Positions 1 through 5,940 of a DNA stretch of 7,026 bases are shown piece by piece (position 1 is the first letter of the stretch; each line of letters starts with the position of its first letter). Both the position numbers and the translations under genes were made by a program. The DNA comes from JBCBXA01 sp039816825. Lineage in GTDB: Bacteria; Pseudomonadota; Alphaproteobacteria; Rhizobiales; Rhizobiaceae. Below the pieces are notes generated by a model, which did not search any database, was not told the origin of the DNA, and saw only the letters and a list, made by a program, of their open reading frames with translations. The stretch spans positions 1-7,026 of the forward strand of contig JBCBXA010000125.1 in assembly GCA_039816825.1 (NCBI GenBank), in the 5' to 3' direction.

Positions 1-117
1 TGTCTGTGTCGGTAGCACGCGGAGCAGGGCACGGCGCATGTCGTCGTATTTTGTGCGGTCGACGCGCGAGGTTTGGCCCGGCGTGTTGATGTTTTCGACC
101 TCGATTTTCTCTGACAT
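1..117 (-). CDS. Small conserved protein, N-terminal part only
   Basis: The minus strand reads ATG at 117-115 and stays open to the left edge for 39 codons, starting MSEKIEVENINTPGQTSRVD and continuing with a basic/acidic stretch and LLRVLP. The peptide is polar and has no signal sequence or membrane segment, so it is probably cytoplasmic. The opening IEVENIN.PG.T.RVD..KY..MR.ALL resembles, from memory, a small uncharacterised family in Rhodobacteraceae (possibly the DUF6958 group); this is recall and untested. No good Shine-Dalgarno sequence precedes the ATG, so the start is less certain than the frame. It is transcribed away from the permease gene and so separates that gene from anything to its left. 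The C-terminus lies outside the window and no function can be assigned. Confidence 0.55.
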   Translation of the reverse strand, partial: MSEKIEVENINTPGQTSRVDRTKYDDMRRALLRVLPTQT

Positions 118-161
118 GGTCTGCGATCCACTGCGTCTGGTTTCTTTTGCGACACCGGCAG

Positions 162-205
162 GCGAGGGGCCAGCCCCTCGCGCTCCCCGGAGTATTTCGA
201 GAAAA
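162..205 (+). repeat. GC hairpin plus CTCCCCGGAGTATTT tail (Rhodobacteraceae-type intergenic element)
   Basis: A perfect inverted repeat, GCGAGGGG at 162-169 and CCCCTCGC at 174-181, encloses the loop CCAG. It is followed by CTCCCCGGAGTATTT (183-197) and an A/G-rich stretch that leads into the permease ribosome-binding site. Hairpin plus this tail is a pattern I recall from many intergenic regions of roseobacters and relatives. It lacks a T-tract, so it is not a classical intrinsic terminator. It may act as an mRNA-stabilising or attenuating structure, or be a dispersed repeat. The hairpin is seen directly; the family membership is recall. Confidence 0.6.
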
Positions 206-222
206 GTGAAGGAGACCGGGCA

Positions 223-1437
223 ATGACCGCTTTGTGGAACTCCTATATCACGGGGCCGCTTTTGGGTGTGCTCTGGGCGATGGTGGTGGCGACCACTGTG
301 GCCGTGTTGATGTCGCTGTCGACAGGCGATCCGTTTCAGCCTGGGCTGATCGGTTGTCTGCTGATGGGCGCAGTTTTGGGCGCAGCGGTGGTTCAGCCAG
401 CGTCGCGGGCGGCGATCCTGGTGGGGGCTGTCGTGCTGACACTCGGCCTGAGCTACACCGCGATCTCGCCGGTGCATATGGCGCCGGATGCCGGCTTTGG
501 CCAGCATCTGACCGGCGCGCTGGCCTTCGGCCTGGGGCTCGCTTGGCCCTTGAGTGTGATGATGGACGGGGCCCCGCGTGGCCCGCTCAACCGGCACGAA
601 TGGGAGGAAGCGGTGCTGCGCTTTCTCACGGGCTTTGGCTATGTGGTCTTCACTGCGGCTGTCCTGATCCCCTTCTACGTGATGGTGATGACCAGCCTGA
701 AAAGCCAGGGTGAGCTGATTGCCAATCCGCTGGACTTTACCATCGATCTGAGCCGCGGCACGGAGCTTTTCCGCAGCTATCGCGAGCTCTTCCAGGATTT
801 CAACTTTGGCTCCTATATGTGGACGAGCTTTTACATCTCGGTCCTGACGGTCTTTATCACCTTGGCCTTTTCGATCCCGGGGGCCTATGCCGTCGCGCGG
901 CTGCGCTTTAAGGGGCAAAAGGCGCTCTCGCGCTCGATCCTGTTGATCTACATGGTGCCTATGATCGTTCTGGCCCTGCCGATCTACATCGCCTTCTCGG
1001 TGGCGGGGTTGCGCAATACGATCCTGGGCATCGTCATGATCTATCCGGTCACGACGATCCCGGTGGCCCTTTACATGCTCCAGGGCTATTTCCGCGGCCT
1101 GCCCGCGGAGATTGAGGAGGCGGGTCTGATGGACGGTCTGAACCGGCTGCAAGTGATCTGGAAGATCACCCTGCCGCTCAGCCTTCCGGCGCTGGCCTCG
1201 GTCTCGCTCTACGTCTTCATGATCGCCTGGAATGAGTTCCTGCTCGCCTTTATGCTGCTGGACGACCCGTCGAAATTTACCCTGACGCGCGGCATTGCCA
1301 GCCTCAATTCCTCGGAGATCCCGCGACAGCATCTTATGGCAGGAGCCGTGGTAGCGACCGTGCCGGTGATGGCGCTGTTTCTGGGACTTGAGAAGTTCAT
1401 GACACGCGGCCTGACCGCGGGGAGTGTGAAAGGATGA
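223..1437 (+). CDS. Carbohydrate ABC transporter permease, MalG type, with extra N-terminal membrane domain
   Basis: This is an inner-membrane subunit of a binding-protein-dependent sugar importer (CUT1/MalG class), 404 residues. From about residue 135 it follows the MalG plan: a first helix ending in SLKS (about 135-160), an extracytoplasmic segment, then helices near 200-224, 236-260, 265-287, 322-346 and 371-390. The EAA loop that docks on the ATPase is at 296-322, with EEAGLMDG and ITLPLSLP. The C-terminus (RGLTAGSVKG) is typical. MalG proteins are usually about 280-300 residues. The extra N-terminal 120 residues here hold about four hydrophobic segments (near 12-31, 41-57, 62-80, 95-113). 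GAAGGAG at 208-214, 8 bases before ATG 223, supports the start. The stop overlaps the hydrolase start. The resemblance to AglG of alpha-glucoside systems is inferred from context and length. No matching MalF-type permease or binding protein is in the window. Confidence 0.9.
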   Translation: MTALWNSYITGPLLGVLWAMVVATTVAVLMSLSTGDPFQPGLIGCLLMGAVLGAAVVQPASRAAILVGAVVLTLGLSYTAISPVHMAPDAGFGQHLTGALAFGLGLAWPLSVMMDGAPRGPLNRHEWEEAVLRFLTGFGYVVFTAAVLIPFYVMVMTSLKSQGELIANPLDFTIDLSRGTELFRSYRELFQDFNFGSYMWTSFYISVLTVFITLAFSIPGAYAVARLRFKGQKALSRSILLIYMVPMIVLALPIYIAFSVAGLRNTILGIVMIYPVTTIPVALYMLQGYFRGLPAEIEEAGLMDGLNRLQVIWKITLPLSLPALASVSLYVFMIAWNEFLLAFMLLDDPSKFTLTRGIASLNSSEIPRQHLMAGAVVATVPVMALFLGLEKFMTRGLTAGSVKG

Positions 1438-2696
1438 ATGTGCACAGCTTCGCGGACCGGGACGCTGAGGCCAGGGCCATCCTCACCGGCAACGATCGGG
1501 GCGGCTATACCGTGCCGACGGCCGGGCTCTATCCGTATCAGTGGAATTGGGACAGCGCCTTTAGCGCCTGGGGGTTTGCCACGTTCGACACGGACCGGGC
1601 TTGGCGCGAGGTCGAGACTTTGATGGGCGGGCAATGGCCCTCGGGTATGGTGCCGCACATCCTCTTTCATCAGCCCGATCCGGGTTATTTTCCAGGACCA
1701 GATGTCTGGGGCGGGGATCTGGGGCCGGTTCCGTCCTCCGGGATCAGCCAGCCCGCGGTTGCGGCCAGCGTCCTGCGTCAGATCCATGCACGTGACCCAG
1801 ACAATGCACGGCTCGAGCCGCTGGTTGAACGCCTTCAGGCTTGGCATCGCTGGTTCATGGCGTGGCGGGTAGCCGACGGGGCCGTCTTCACCACACATCC
1901 CTGGGAATCCGGACGCGACAATTCACCGGACTGGGACGCAGCCATGGCTGCCATCGATCCGGCCGGCGTGGGGGAGTATACGCGCCGTGACACCACCCAT
2001 GTGAACGCCGATATGCGTCCGACCAAGGACGAATACGATCGCTATGTCTGGCTGGTGCAGCGGGGTCGCAAGCTTGGTTGGGACGAGGCGCAATTGGCCA
2101 AGGGCGACGGCTTGCGTGTCTTGGACCCCACGATGCATTTCATCCTGCTACGCGCAAACCGTGATCTGGAGGCGATGCTGGAGGCTTTAGGCCGAGAGAC
2201 CGACGAAGTCGCAGCCTGGAGCGCAACCCTTGAGGCTGGGGTGGCTCAGTTCCGCAAGCCCGATGCGCCCGGGCTTTACGCCCGCGATCTCACTGGCGGA
2301 ACCTTTTCCGAGCACGTCTCGAGCGCCTCATTCCTCTGCTGGTACGCCGGTGTCGAAGACGCGGGCATGCTCGGCGCTCTGAAACAGAGCTTCTCCGAAT
2401 GCCGCTTCCCTGTGCCAAGCCACCCGGCCAACACCCAAGCCTTTGATGCGAAACGGTATTGGCGCGGTCCGGTTTGGGCCTTCATGAATTCGATGATCGC
2501 CCGTGGCCTGGCCGAGATGGGTCATCGGCAGGAGGCTGCGCATCTGCGGCAATGCACCTGCGATCTGATCGCAGAGCACGGCTTTGCCGAATATTTCGAC
2601 CCTCTAACCGGCGCCCCCGCTGGTGGAGGGAAATTCAGCTGGACAGCGGCGGTGTGGCTTGCCTGGGCCAGCCCACGCGCGACGGAAGGGGATTGA
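1434..2696 (+). CDS. GH63-like glycoside hydrolase, probable glucosylglycerate/mannosylglycerate-type hydrolase
   Basis: This is a 420-residue cytoplasmic enzyme (no signal peptide) of the MGH1-like/GH63 (alpha/alpha)6-barrel type, which hydrolyses small alpha-glycosides. Visible motifs in order are QWNWDSAF (36-43), SSGISQP (101-107), WESGRDNSP (157-165), RP..DEYDRY (195-204), YWRGPVWA (342-349), EYFDP.TG (386-392) and FSWTAA (401-406). By family analogy Asp162 would be the general acid and Glu386 the base. The length, near 420, fits mannosylglycerate/glucosylglycerate hydrolases rather than the much longer GH63 alpha-glucosidases. Ligand-contacting residues I recall for Mycolicibacterium hassiacum glucosylglycerate hydrolase can be placed in order on Tyr33, Trp39, Asp40, Gln106, Arg195, Tyr201, Tyr342 and Trp348; this mapping is by eye. 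The start overlaps the permease stop (ATGA), with GGAG at 1421-1424, so translation is probably coupled. An alternative substrate such as another glucoside cannot be excluded. Confidence 0.85.
   Translation: MNVHSFADRDAEARAILTGNDRGGYTVPTAGLYPYQWNWDSAFSAWGFATFDTDRAWREVETLMGGQWPSGMVPHILFHQPDPGYFPGPDVWGGDLGPVPSSGISQPAVAASVLRQIHARDPDNARLEPLVERLQAWHRWFMAWRVADGAVFTTHPWESGRDNSPDWDAAMAAIDPAGVGEYTRRDTTHVNADMRPTKDEYDRYVWLVQRGRKLGWDEAQLAKGDGLRVLDPTMHFILLRANRDLEAMLEALGRETDEVAAWSATLEAGVAQFRKPDAPGLYARDLTGGTFSEHVSSASFLCWYAGVEDAGMLGALKQSFSECRFPVPSHPANTQAFDAKRYWRGPVWAFMNSMIARGLAEMGHRQEAAHLRQCTCDLIAEHGFAEYFDPLTGAPAGGGKFSWTAAVWLAWASPRATEGD
2684..2691 (+). promoter_or_regulatory. Ribosome-binding site fixing the ATPase start
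   Basis: GGAAGGGG lies 6 bases before ATG 2698 and overlaps the end of the hydrolase gene. The same frame is open back to an ATG at 2623, but those extra 25 codons lie inside the hydrolase gene and encode a proline/arginine-rich stretch unlike any ATPase N-terminus. The family start (MGQIELKAVEKWYG) begins exactly at 2698. Confidence 0.75.
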
Positions 2697-2697
2697 A

Positions 2698-3747
2698 ATG
2701 GGACAGATCGAACTGAAGGCCGTTGAGAAATGGTATGGAGAGATCCAGGTCATCAAAGGGGTGGATCTGACCATCAATGACGGGGAGTTCGTGATCTTTG
2801 TCGGGCCCTCGGGCTGTGGCAAGTCGACCCTTCTTAGGATGATCGCGGGCCTCGAGGAAACCTCTCGCGGGCAAGTTGTGATCGGTGGCCGTGATGCGAC
2901 GGCTGAGCCGCCTTCGAAACGCGGCCTGGCGATGGTGTTTCAGAGCTATGCGCTCTATCCGCACATGTCGGTCAAAGAGAATATGGGCTTTTCGCTTAAG
3001 ACGGCGGGCGCCTCAAAAGCCGAGCAAGAAGAAAAGGTGGGCGCTGCGGCGCAAGCGCTGCGGCTTGAGGAATATCTCGAACGCCGACCCAAGGACCTGT
3101 CCGGTGGTCAGCGTCAGCGTGTCGCCATCGGGCGCTCGATCGTGCGAGACCCGACGGCGTTTCTGTTTGATGAGCCACTGTCAAACCTCGATGCCGCGCT
3201 GCGGGTCGAGATGCGCTATGAGATCGCCAAACTGCACCAGACGCTGAAGGCGAGCATGGTCTATGTGACCCATGACCAGGTCGAGGCGATGACGCTTGCC
3301 GATAGGATCGTCGTTTTGAGTGCGGGGCAGATCGAACAGGTCGGCTCACCGCGGGAGCTCTATGACAACCCCGCCAATCTGTTCGTCGCGCAGTTCATCG
3401 GTAGCCCAAAAATGAACGTGCTTGACGCCCAGGTAAAGGCCGGTGAGTTTCTTTTGCCGGGTGGCGGGTCGGGCCCAATCGATGGCCGCGACGGCGCGGT
3501 GAAGATCGGCATTCGGCCCGAATCCATCGAAGTGGGTGAGCCCGGTGCAGGCCATGTGGACGGCGTTGTGGATGTGGCCGAATATCTGGGCGCCGATACC
3601 TTCCTGATTGTGGATTGTTTCGCGGCCGGTCAGGTGACAGTGCGGACCAGCGGTGAGACCCATTTGCGCGCGGGAGATAAGGTGTCTTTGAGCTTCCTTA
3701 AGGAAAAGCTGCACGCCTTCGATGCCGGAGGTGCGGCGCTGCGCTAG
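2698..3747 (+). CDS. ABC transporter ATP-binding protein, MalK/UgpC/AglK type
   Basis: This is the cytoplasmic ATPase that powers a sugar importer, 349 residues, a normal length for the family. All nucleotide-binding elements are intact: Walker A GPSGCGKST (36-44), Q-loop Gln82 in FQSYALYPHMSV, signature LSGGQRQR (134-141), Walker B FLFDEP (155-160) with Glu159, D-loop SNLD (162-165) and H-loop His192 in VTHDQVEAMTLADRI. Residues from about 235 to the end form the TOBE/MOI-type regulatory domain, with GIRPESI at 271-277. It begins one base after the hydrolase stop, so the two are co-transcribed. It should dock on the EAA loop of the upstream permease. Proteins of this class are sometimes shared between importers, so the substrate cannot be read from this sequence; the operon suggests a small glycoside. 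Confidence 0.95.
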   Translation: MGQIELKAVEKWYGEIQVIKGVDLTINDGEFVIFVGPSGCGKSTLLRMIAGLEETSRGQVVIGGRDATAEPPSKRGLAMVFQSYALYPHMSVKENMGFSLKTAGASKAEQEEKVGAAAQALRLEEYLERRPKDLSGGQRQRVAIGRSIVRDPTAFLFDEPLSNLDAALRVEMRYEIAKLHQTLKASMVYVTHDQVEAMTLADRIVVLSAGQIEQVGSPRELYDNPANLFVAQFIGSPKMNVLDAQVKAGEFLLPGGGSGPIDGRDGAVKIGIRPESIEVGEPGAGHVDGVVDVAEYLGADTFLIVDCFAAGQVTVRTSGETHLRAGDKVSLSFLKEKLHAFDAGGAALR

Positions 3748-3780
3748 CGCATTCGCGCCTCTGGGGATAACTCTGTGAGT

Positions 3781-3785
3781 GGAGG
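3781..3785 (+). promoter_or_regulatory. Ribosome-binding site choosing ATG 3794
   Basis: GGAGG is placed 8 bases before ATG 3794. In-frame GTG codons at 3779 and 3785 overlap this motif and have no comparable site of their own, so the ATG start is preferred and the protein is 203 residues rather than 208. Confidence 0.7.
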
Positions 3786-3793
3786 TGCCCCAG

Positions 3794-4405
3794 ATGCGCA
3801 AGCCGAAATCGATGTGGAGCCTGGAGACCCTGGGGCGCGTCCGGCTGAGCCGGTACTTTTTCATGCGCGAATTTCTCTACTCTGAGATCGGCAATATCCA
3901 CCGCATCCCCAACATCCCCGAAAACCCGGATATGGCAGTGGCCCATGGCAAGCGGCTCTGCGTTCAATGTCTCGACCCCCTGGTGGAGACCTTCGGCGTG
4001 ATCTCGGTGCGGTCGGGCTATCGCTCGCCCGCGCTCAACCGCTTTGGCAATGAGAACGGCCTGAATTGCGCCCGCAACGATCACCCTTGGGCGCGCCATG
4101 TTTGGGACCTGCCCGATGAGGCGGGGCGGGGGAGCGCTTGCGCGACCATCGTGATCCCGTGGTTTGCTGACCAATATGCCGAAGGTCGAGACTGGCGCCA
4201 CCTGGCCTGGTGGCTGGCGCGCCATATCGAGTTTCACGATGTCTGGTTTTTCCCCAAGCTCTGCGCTTTCAACATCGGCTGGCGCGATGAACCTGCTGGC
4301 CATATCGCGTCCTACATCGCGCCGAAAGGCACATTGCACAATCGGATAGGTGACGCACAGGCGATTGAGGATTTTCCGACATTTCGTGGCCTGAGCCTAC
4401 CCTAA
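3794..4405 (+). CDS. Uncharacterised peptidase M15-like protein with degenerate metal site
   Basis: This is a 203-residue protein with no signal peptide or membrane helix. The segment ISVRSGYRSPALN (70-82), after a helical FFMREFLYSEIGN region (22-34), matches the substrate-binding strand and turn of M15-type D-Ala-D-Ala carboxypeptidase folds (SGYRS...N). The M15 zinc motif H..G.A.D is not recognisable. In its place are DHPWARHVWD (96-105) and GRGSACATIVIPWF (111-124), with no Asp at the expected position. Later conserved-looking blocks are DWRHLAWWLARHIEF (133-147), FFPKLCAFNIGWR (152-164) and HIASYIAPKG (170-179). From memory similar proteins occur across Rhodobacteraceae, so this is probably a genuine family rather than a decayed gene. 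It sits 46 bases after the ATPase gene with its own ribosome-binding site, and co-transcription is possible. Whether it is a peptidase, a cell-wall binding protein or something else is unknown. Several cysteines (56, 59, 92, 116, 157) could bind metal instead. Confidence 0.75.
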   Translation: MRKPKSMWSLETLGRVRLSRYFFMREFLYSEIGNIHRIPNIPENPDMAVAHGKRLCVQCLDPLVETFGVISVRSGYRSPALNRFGNENGLNCARNDHPWARHVWDLPDEAGRGSACATIVIPWFADQYAEGRDWRHLAWWLARHIEFHDVWFFPKLCAFNIGWRDEPAGHIASYIAPKGTLHNRIGDAQAIEDFPTFRGLSLP

Positions 4406-4433
4406 GCGGGGCGTTTCTTGCACATTTGATCGG

Positions 4434-4464
4434 GGGTTAACCAGGGTATTCGGGCTGTTAACCC
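4434..4464. repeat. Inverted repeat GGGTTAAC...GTTAACCC in convergent spacer
   Basis: Eight-base arms at 4434-4441 and 4457-4464 pair perfectly around a 15-base loop; AG/CT just inside can extend the stem past a one-base bulge. The stem lies between the ends of two convergent genes, where a terminator serving either strand would be expected. There is no strong T-tract on either side, only CCCTTTC on the plus strand, so the terminator reading is weak. Each arm contains the self-complementary GTTAAC, and TTAACC occurs twice 21 bases apart, so a protein-binding site is an alternative. Confidence 0.45.
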
Positions 4465-4474
4465 TTTCGAGAGT

Positions 4475-4510
4475 CTATGGATATCTTTGGGGATAGCCTG
4501 TGGATATCTT
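4475..4510 (+). repeat. Imperfect direct repeats CT(A/G)TGGATATCTT, DnaA-box-like
   Basis: CTATGGATATCTT (4475-4487) and CTGTGGATATCTT (4498-4510) differ at one base in 13. Between them is TGGGGATAG (4488-4496). All three hold a nonamer close to TGTGGATAA, the complement of the DnaA box: TATGGATAT at 4476-4484 (7 of 9), TGGGGATAG at 4488-4496 (7 of 9) and TGTGGATAT at 4499-4507 (8 of 9). They share one orientation and start 12 and 11 bases apart, about one helical turn. The repeats are seen directly; any DnaA binding is inference. Confidence 0.4.
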
Positions 4511-4584
4511 GTTGCGAGAAACCGCAATGCGGCTCATGAAGAGCGCCGTAAAGTTACGTGAATTGAATGAGTTATTCGGCGTTC

Positions 4585-5853
4585 TTACTTCGCCGCAGCG
4601 CGCCCGGTAGACCGGGGTTTGCGTGCGCGGTTCGCGTCGATGAACTCAAGCACCAAAGGCCGGATATTGTTGCGCCAGGAGCGACCCGCGAAGATGCCAT
4701 AATGCCCGGCTTGCGGCTCCAGATAGGAGGCCTTTTTATCCTCGGGCAGGCCGGTCAGCAGATCGAGCGCGGCTACGCATTGACCGGGCGCTGAGATGTC
4801 GTCTTTGCCACCCTCGACTGTCTTGACCGCGACTGTGGTGATCTTGCCGATATCGACAGGCTTGCCTGCTACCGTGAAGGCATTGCGGGCAATCTCGGCA
4901 TTTTTGAAAATGCGTTCGACCGTCGACAGGTAAAACTCGGCCGTCATATCCATGACCGCGAGATATTCGTCGTAGAACTTGTTGTGCTTGTCGTCGTCCG
5001 ATGCCTCGCCTTTCGCCACCGCCAAAACCTGATTTGCGAAGGCTTTGGTGTGGGTCTCGGAATTCATCGCCATAAAACTCGCAAGCTGCTGTAGCCCGGG
5101 ATAGACCATGCGCCCGGCGCCGGCATATTTGAACCCGACACGCTGCAGAACCAGTTTTTCGAGCTGTCCCATCGTCACGCGCCGTCCGAAATCCGTCACA
5201 TCCGTCGCCGCCGCATCCGGATCGATCGGCCCTCCGATCAGGGTCAGGGTACGCGACTGCGCGGCTGGATCTTCTTGCGCCAGATAGGCAGTGGCTGCAA
5301 GCGCCAGAGGCGCGGGCTGACAGACCGCGATTACGTTGGTGTCCGGACCCATTTCGCGAAGAAAATCAACCAGGTAAAGCGTGTAGTCTTCGATATCGAA
5401 CTTACCCACGCTGACCGGAATATCCCGCGCATTGTGCCAGTCGGTAATGTAGACGTCGCAATCGGGCAGCAGGCTGATCACGGTCGAGCGCAGGAGCGTC
5501 GCGTAATGGCCTGACATTGGCGCAACCAGCAGTACTTTGCGTGGGCTTGGCTTGCGGCCCTGCACAGCAAAGCGAATGAGATCGCCGAACGGCCTTTCGA
5601 TCATTGTCTCGATTGTGACGGTGTGATCACGCCCATCCGCACCGGGGATCGAATTGATGCCCCAAGACGGCTTGGCGACCATGCGCGCAAAAGACCGCTC
5701 TGTTACCTCGCCCCAGGCGGCGGTCAGCTGAATCATCGGGTTCGCGACCAGGCCAAGCTGTGGGAACGAGCACATCGCCCGCGCGGTTGAGCCCATCCAT
5801 TGATTGGCCACGCGCGTAGACTCCATTAGGTCATAGGTGAGAAGATACCGCAT
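4585..5853 (-). CDS. phaZ: Intracellular polyhydroxyalkanoate depolymerase PhaZ
   Basis: This 422-residue cytoplasmic, granule-associated enzyme hydrolyses stored PHA to hydroxyacids or oligomers. It has no signal peptide, which separates it from secreted depolymerases. It opens MRYLLTYDLME, typical of the PhaZ1-type family. The alpha/beta-hydrolase core carries a cysteine nucleophile in VCQPAP (Cys178), an acid in GGKDDIS (Asp351 or Asp352) and the histidine in QAGHYGIF (His384). Spacing matches the Cys-Asp-His triad known for Ralstonia eutropha PhaZa1. The oxyanion-side segment VLLVAPMSGHYATLLR lies at 107-122. The C-terminal tail is basic (RKPRSTGRAAAK). GGAG (complement of 5861-5864) stands 7 bases before the ATG and supports the start. 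It is divergent from phaC across 87 bases and convergent with the M15-like gene, an arrangement usual in Rhodobacteraceae. Confidence 0.95.
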   Translation of the reverse strand: MRYLLTYDLMESTRVANQWMGSTARAMCSFPQLGLVANPMIQLTAAWGEVTERSFARMVAKPSWGINSIPGADGRDHTVTIETMIERPFGDLIRFAVQGRKPSPRKVLLVAPMSGHYATLLRSTVISLLPDCDVYITDWHNARDIPVSVGKFDIEDYTLYLVDFLREMGPDTNVIAVCQPAPLALAATAYLAQEDPAAQSRTLTLIGGPIDPDAAATDVTDFGRRVTMGQLEKLVLQRVGFKYAGAGRMVYPGLQQLASFMAMNSETHTKAFANQVLAVAKGEASDDDKHNKFYDEYLAVMDMTAEFYLSTVERIFKNAEIARNAFTVAGKPVDIGKITTVAVKTVEGGKDDISAPGQCVAALDLLTGLPEDKKASYLEPQAGHYGIFAGRSWRNNIRPLVLEFIDANRARKPRSTGRAAAK

Positions 5854-5940
5854 AACACTGCTCCGTTGACTATACGACTAGGCCGCTTTCACGATCCGGG
5901 TCTATTCGTCGCTTTGCCTCCTCACCAAGGCACTGCTTAA
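5854..5940. promoter_or_regulatory. Divergent phaZ/phaC promoter region
   Basis: These 87 bases must carry the transcription and translation start signals of both phaZ (leftward) and phaC (rightward). A TTGACT at 5866-5871 resembles a -35 element for phaC, but no convincing -10 lies 16-18 bases further on. In related bacteria the repressor PhaR binds TGC-rich inverted elements near pha genes. CTGC (5934-5937) and GCAG (5950-5953) are present, but 12 bases apart, not the short spacing I recall. The promoter role is therefore inferred from gene layout only. Confidence 0.4.

Noticed and set aside
38..226. Plus-strand 62-codon open frame before the permease
   Set aside because: It runs through the hairpin and opposite the minus-strand coding start, has no ribosome-binding site, and overlaps the permease start; the minus-strand reading gives a more protein-like sequence.
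1209..1898. Long minus-strand open frame (229 codons) across the permease/hydrolase junction
   Set aside because: It is antisense to two genes with clear family motifs, its translation is rich in Pro/Arg with no recognisable domain, and it has no context of its own; high GC content produces such frames.
3698..4339. Minus-strand open frame (213 codons) opposite the M15-like gene
   Set aside because: The plus-strand frame has a well-placed GGAGG, an M15-like signature and globular composition, while the antisense product is rich in Arg/Pro/His and matches nothing I recognise.
4522..4532. Short hairpin CCGC-AAT-GCGG in the convergent spacer
   Set aside because: A four-base stem with a three-base loop and no T-tract is likely by chance in GC-rich DNA.
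4544..4581. Possible phaZ terminator with arms CGCCG (4544-4548) and CGGCG (4577-4581)
   Set aside because: The stem is only five base pairs with a 28-base loop and no T-tract on the minus strand, which is too weak to call.
5869..5874. TATAGT on the minus strand as a phaZ -10 element
   Set aside because: It would put the transcript start inside or next to the phaZ ribosome-binding site, and no -35 element lies at the right distance.
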